This document shows, one piece after another, positions 54,587-57,205 of a DNA stretch of 57,205 nucleotides (positions are counted from its first letter, which is position 1; every line of letters begins with the position of its first letter). Source of the DNA: Clostridia bacterium (GTDB taxonomy: Bacteria; Bacillota; Clostridia; TANB77; UBA1234). The stretch lies in the NCBI GenBank assembly GCA_017539905.1, contig JAFYBZ010000002.1, positions 1 to 57,205 of the forward strand, written 5' to 3'. Under the pieces are notes generated by a model. The model was not told the DNA's origin. It saw only the letters and a program-made list of their open reading frames with translations, and made no database searches. Position numbers and translations under genes: made by a program.

Positions 54587-55795
54587 ATGAAAAAGATTTG
54601 TTTAATATTTGCAATTATAGGATTAATATTATGTTTTTCAAATGCAGCTTTAGCAAGTGAAACAGTTAAGTTGAAAACAACTTTTTTTGGAGAGAAAACA
54701 CAATACAATAAAGGTGAAGACGTATATGTTTATCTATCAATAGAGGAAGCTTGCTCAAATTTTGGATTATTAATTGGCTCTTTGGAATTTGATGATAATT
54801 ATATAGAGTACAAAAGCAATAGTAAATTTCCAATTATTGTGGATAATACTAAAGGTATCGAATTAAAAATCTATCCGCAGTTTATAGATATTGGACTCGA
54901 TGATAAATCCAATCAAATTTTTTTCTGGCTTGAGGATAAGCAAAATCGAATGAAGAATTGTGATTTTGCATACATACAATTTTTAGCAAAACAGGATTTT
55001 AATATAAATGAGATTGATTTTGAATATAAAAATGTAAAAGCTGGGGATTATGATGAAACTATATCATTTGAAGTGGAAGATGTTTCAAAAGAGAATAAAA
55101 AGCCAATAATAGTAGAAAAAAAAGAGAATATCATTGAAAAAGAAATTCAAGATAAAATCAATGATACTAGAAAGTCTATTTCTGAATATGTAAATCAAGG
55201 AAATGATAAAGCTGAAGAAGAGAAGAAAGAAACCAAAAAACAATTTTGGTCTAATGCATCTAGCTGGGCTATAAAAGAATTAGAAGAAGCACAATCAAAA
55301 GGATTAATTCCAGAAACATTTGAAAATAAAGATTTTACAAAACCAATTACAAGAAAAGATTTTGCAGCAGTAGCAGTTAAATTATATGAAAAGTTATCAA
55401 ATAAAGAAGCAATAAAGGCTAGCAAAGAAACATTTAATGATACAGAAGATGAATATGTGCTAAAAGCATATAGTGTTGGAATCACAGAAGGAACAAGCAA
55501 AGAAAAAGCTTTATTCTCACCAAATAATGAAATAACAAGAGAGCAAATGGCTACTATGATGTTAAGGGCAATAAATAAAGCTGGAATTAATACTAAAGTG
55601 GATTTGGATTCAACAACAAAATTCGTTGATGATGGTGAAATGCATGATTGGAGTAGAGAAGCAATTTATTATATGTCAAGCAATAATATCATCAACGGAA
55701 TTAGTACTAAAGAAAATAGATTTGGTGTTAAAAATACAGCAACGATTGATCAATCAGTAGCTATTTCTTTAAGAACAATCAATTCCACAAAGTAA
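54587..55795 (+). CDS. SLH-anchored protein with cohesin-like domain
   Basis: This 402-residue exported protein has a signal peptide (KKICLIFAIIGLILCFSNA, cleaved near ALASE). Residues about 25-165 resemble a cohesin fold: YNKGEDVYVYLSIEE, GSLEFDDNYIEYK and FAYIQFLAK fit the strand pattern of that family. A Lys/Glu-rich linker (about 170-220) follows, then SLH motifs (about 222-400) such as SSWAIKELEEAQSKG, LFSPNNEITREQMA and DWSREAIYYMSSNNI. A cohesin with SLH domains is the design of cellulosome anchoring scaffoldins. The cohesin call rests on pattern, not on strong identity. AAGGAG precedes the ATG. Confidence 0.72.
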   Translation: MKKICLIFAIIGLILCFSNAALASETVKLKTTFFGEKTQYNKGEDVYVYLSIEEACSNFGLLIGSLEFDDNYIEYKSNSKFPIIVDNTKGIELKIYPQFIDIGLDDKSNQIFFWLEDKQNRMKNCDFAYIQFLAKQDFNINEIDFEYKNVKAGDYDETISFEVEDVSKENKKPIIVEKKENIIEKEIQDKINDTRKSISEYVNQGNDKAEEEKKETKKQFWSNASSWAIKELEEAQSKGLIPETFENKDFTKPITRKDFAAVAVKLYEKLSNKEAIKASKETFNDTEDEYVLKAYSVGITEGTSKEKALFSPNNEITREQMATMMLRAINKAGINTKVDLDSTTKFVDDGEMHDWSREAIYYMSSNNIINGISTKENRFGVKNTATIDQSVAISLRTINSTK

Positions 55796-56070
55796 AATGT
55801 TACAAAAATGTTACAAGCAAGTTACAAAGGGGTTAATTTTCACTTTCGAAACATGTTTTTTTTAAATTTAATTGAAATAAAAAATGCGTATTGATATTAT
55901 ATAATAAGTAATTTTGTAGTGCTATTTTCCGTAGGTTTTTTATGTAAAAGTAGCATGATTAACGAGAAAACAATTTAATTAATATAGATGTTCATTTGGG
56001 GGGAATGTGGAGATCTTGTTTTAGGTTGTAATTTAATTTTTATAAATCAAAAGAGGAGGAATTTAAAAAA
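55796..56070 (+). promoter_or_regulatory. Intergenic region and long leader before the repeat-rich cohesin gene
   Basis: The 275-base gap starts with three GTTACAA repeats (55799-55829). A promoter follows: TTGAAA (55872-55877), a 17-base spacer and TATTAT (55895-55900). The remaining leader of about 165 bases contains a TGCTATTTT/AAAAGTAGCA inverted repeat (about 55920-55956) and a TTTGGGGGGAATG stretch. AGAGGAGGA lies before ATG 56071. The long leader may be regulatory, but no known riboswitch is recognised. Confidence 0.5.
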
Positions 56071-57205
56071 ATGTTTACAAAGTTTAAAAGAGCAATATGC
56101 CTTTTAGCAGCAATATCTATGGTTATGTCGTTATTCCCAATGACTGTATTTGCTGCAGGTGAACCAACTTCGCTATCTGCTGAAGTTTATGAAAAAAAAG
56201 CTAGTTACGATCCTGGAGATAGCTTTTATCTTTATTTCAATTTCAACAATTTAGACTCAGCAAATGTTCACATTGTTGCTGGTGAGTTGGAATATGATGC
56301 TGAAAGGGTAGAAATAGTAGCAGAATATCCTATGACATATGAAGTTGGAAAAAATGGGCCAGTATCAGTTAGTGCAGGTCCAAGTTCAGAAACTTTCGGT
56401 GCTGTAAGCGGCGATAACAAAATAGTATTTATGTATTCTTGCGATAGTAAACCAATAACCACAGGTAACTTTGGTATTGTTGAGTTTAAAGTAAAAGAAG
56501 ATGCTCCATCTGGAACAGCAGAATTTAATTACACTTCATCAAAGATTCGTTCACAAGATCCAGCAGCTGATGAAGCTCAAGACAAATATGATATTGAATG
56601 TGGAAGTGTAAATGATTCAATTACAATAGCAGGAACAGAACCAACACCAGAGACATTTGCAGTTAAATTTGTAGTTAAAGGCGAAGTTGTTTCAAGTGGT
56701 GATGTTGTTAGCGGTGAAAAGATTTCAGGAGATTTAATACCTGATAATCCAGTAGCTGCAAGTGGCGAAGAATTTGTTGGTTGGTACGAAGGAGATACAG
56801 AATTCGATTTCGATACACCAATTGTTAAAGATACAACATTAGAGGCTAAGTTTGAAGCAACAGAAGCAAGCGAGTCTGGTAATGAATCAGGTAACGCAAA
56901 TGAATCTGGAAATGCTGGAACAGAATCTGGAAACGAAGGAAATGAATCAGGTAACGCTGGAACAGAATCTGGAAACGAAGGACAAGAGTCAGGAAACGAA
57001 GGACAAGAGTCAGGAAACGAAGGACAAGAGTCTGGAAATGAAGGACAAGAGTCAGGAAACGAAGGACAAGAGTCTGGAAATGAAGGTCAAGAATCTGGAA
57101 ATGAAGGACAAGAGTCAGGAAACGAAGGACAAGAGTCTGGAAATGAAGGACAAGAGTCAGGAAACGAAGGACAAGAGTCTGGAAATGAAGGTCAAGAATC
57201 TGGAA
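56071..57205 (+). CDS. Cohesin-like surface protein with ESGNEGQ repeats (partial)
   Basis: The frame runs off the right edge; 378 codons are visible. A signal peptide (basic KFKRA, then hydrophobic to FPMTVFAAG) is followed by a good cohesin-like domain at about 32-185: YDPGDSFYLYFNFNNL, VAGELEYDAERVEI and FGIVEFKVKEDAPSG. An InlB-type repeat (about 195-265) has GEEFVGWYEGDTEFDF and TTLEAKFEA. From residue 268 onward it is Glu/Ser/Gly/Asn low complexity that becomes exact ESGNEGQ heptads. This resembles a scaffoldin or wall-spanning adhesin whose anchor lies beyond the window. It is the likely dockerin receptor. Confidence 0.8.
   Translation, partial: MFTKFKRAICLLAAISMVMSLFPMTVFAAGEPTSLSAEVYEKKASYDPGDSFYLYFNFNNLDSANVHIVAGELEYDAERVEIVAEYPMTYEVGKNGPVSVSAGPSSETFGAVSGDNKIVFMYSCDSKPITTGNFGIVEFKVKEDAPSGTAEFNYTSSKIRSQDPAADEAQDKYDIECGSVNDSITIAGTEPTPETFAVKFVVKGEVVSSGDVVSGEKISGDLIPDNPVAASGEEFVGWYEGDTEFDFDTPIVKDTTLEAKFEATEASESGNESGNANESGNAGTESGNEGNESGNAGTESGNEGQESGNEGQESGNEGQESGNEGQESGNEGQESGNEGQESGNEGQESGNEGQESGNEGQESGNEGQESGNEGQESG
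56977..57205 (+). repeat. 21-bp tandem repeat with a 105-bp higher-order period
   Basis: Eleven units (the last truncated by two bases) encode the heptad EGQESGN. Three unit types differ only at synonymous positions: A ends TCAGGAAAC, B ends TCTGGAAAT and C has GGTCAAGAATCT. From 56998 the order is A-B-A-B-C and again A-B-A-B-C, so a 105-base block is duplicated exactly. The window ends inside this array. Confidence 0.95.

Noticed and set aside
56977..57205. CRISPR array
   Set aside because: The units are contiguous 21-base coding repeats without spacers, in frame with a surface protein gene.

Overview
The window is an AT-rich chromosomal segment from a Gram-positive, Clostridia-like member of the Bacillota, probably an uncultured gut-type organism. 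The signs are strong AGGAGG-type ribosome-binding sites, ComEB-, RbgA- and MrnC-type proteins, zinc-type S14, S-layer homology (SLH) surface proteins, and almost exclusive use of TAA/TAG stops. Among about 60 genes I saw TGA as a stop only twice. Both ends of the window cut genes, and the right end lies inside an exact tandem repeat.

Layout. 1-10500: a run of small accessory enzymes: dCMP deaminase, CYTH protein, GNAT acetyltransferases, HAD and HD hydrolases, inositol-monophosphatase-like protein, methyltransferase, APH-like kinase, and MFS and EamA transporters. It ends in a frameshifted two-domain acetyltransferase. 10500-17800: rbgA, mrnC, small membrane proteins and a heterodimeric ABC exporter closed by a large palindrome. 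17800-25400: pilT-like ATPase, an unknown gene, a YbeY-DUF3048 fusion, era, recO and an SLH protein. 25400-26000: a lone gene with foreign codon usage. 26000-39560: the S10/spc ribosomal protein operon with secY, adk and map, carrying an in-frame TGA in rpsC, a long low-complexity extension on L22 and no rpmD. 39590-42134: an ABC-2 exporter whose ATPase gene is interrupted three times by single C insertions. 42140-48070: a NAD salvage/synthesis operon (pncB, PTS-EIIC-like transporter, nadE, nadD, nrtR) with a strong promoter and an inverted repeat in front. 48070-49870: a perfect palindrome, then pyrG on the minus strand with its own leader terminator. 49900-57205: a secreted/surface protein locus with two dockerin proteins, an SLH-anchored cohesin-like protein and a second cohesin-like protein with ESGNEGQ repeats. 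It looks like a small cohesin-dockerin display system without obvious catalytic enzymes.

The most provocative signals are decoding anomalies at glycine codons. In the ABC ATPase, three separate +1 events each place CGG in the current reading frame exactly where skipping the C yields the conserved Gly of the family. CGG is otherwise almost absent as an in-frame codon in the window. In rpsC, TGA stands where the conserved Gly of the KH-domain GXXG motif should be. Sequencing or assembly error remains a serious alternative for all of these and is stated in each entry.
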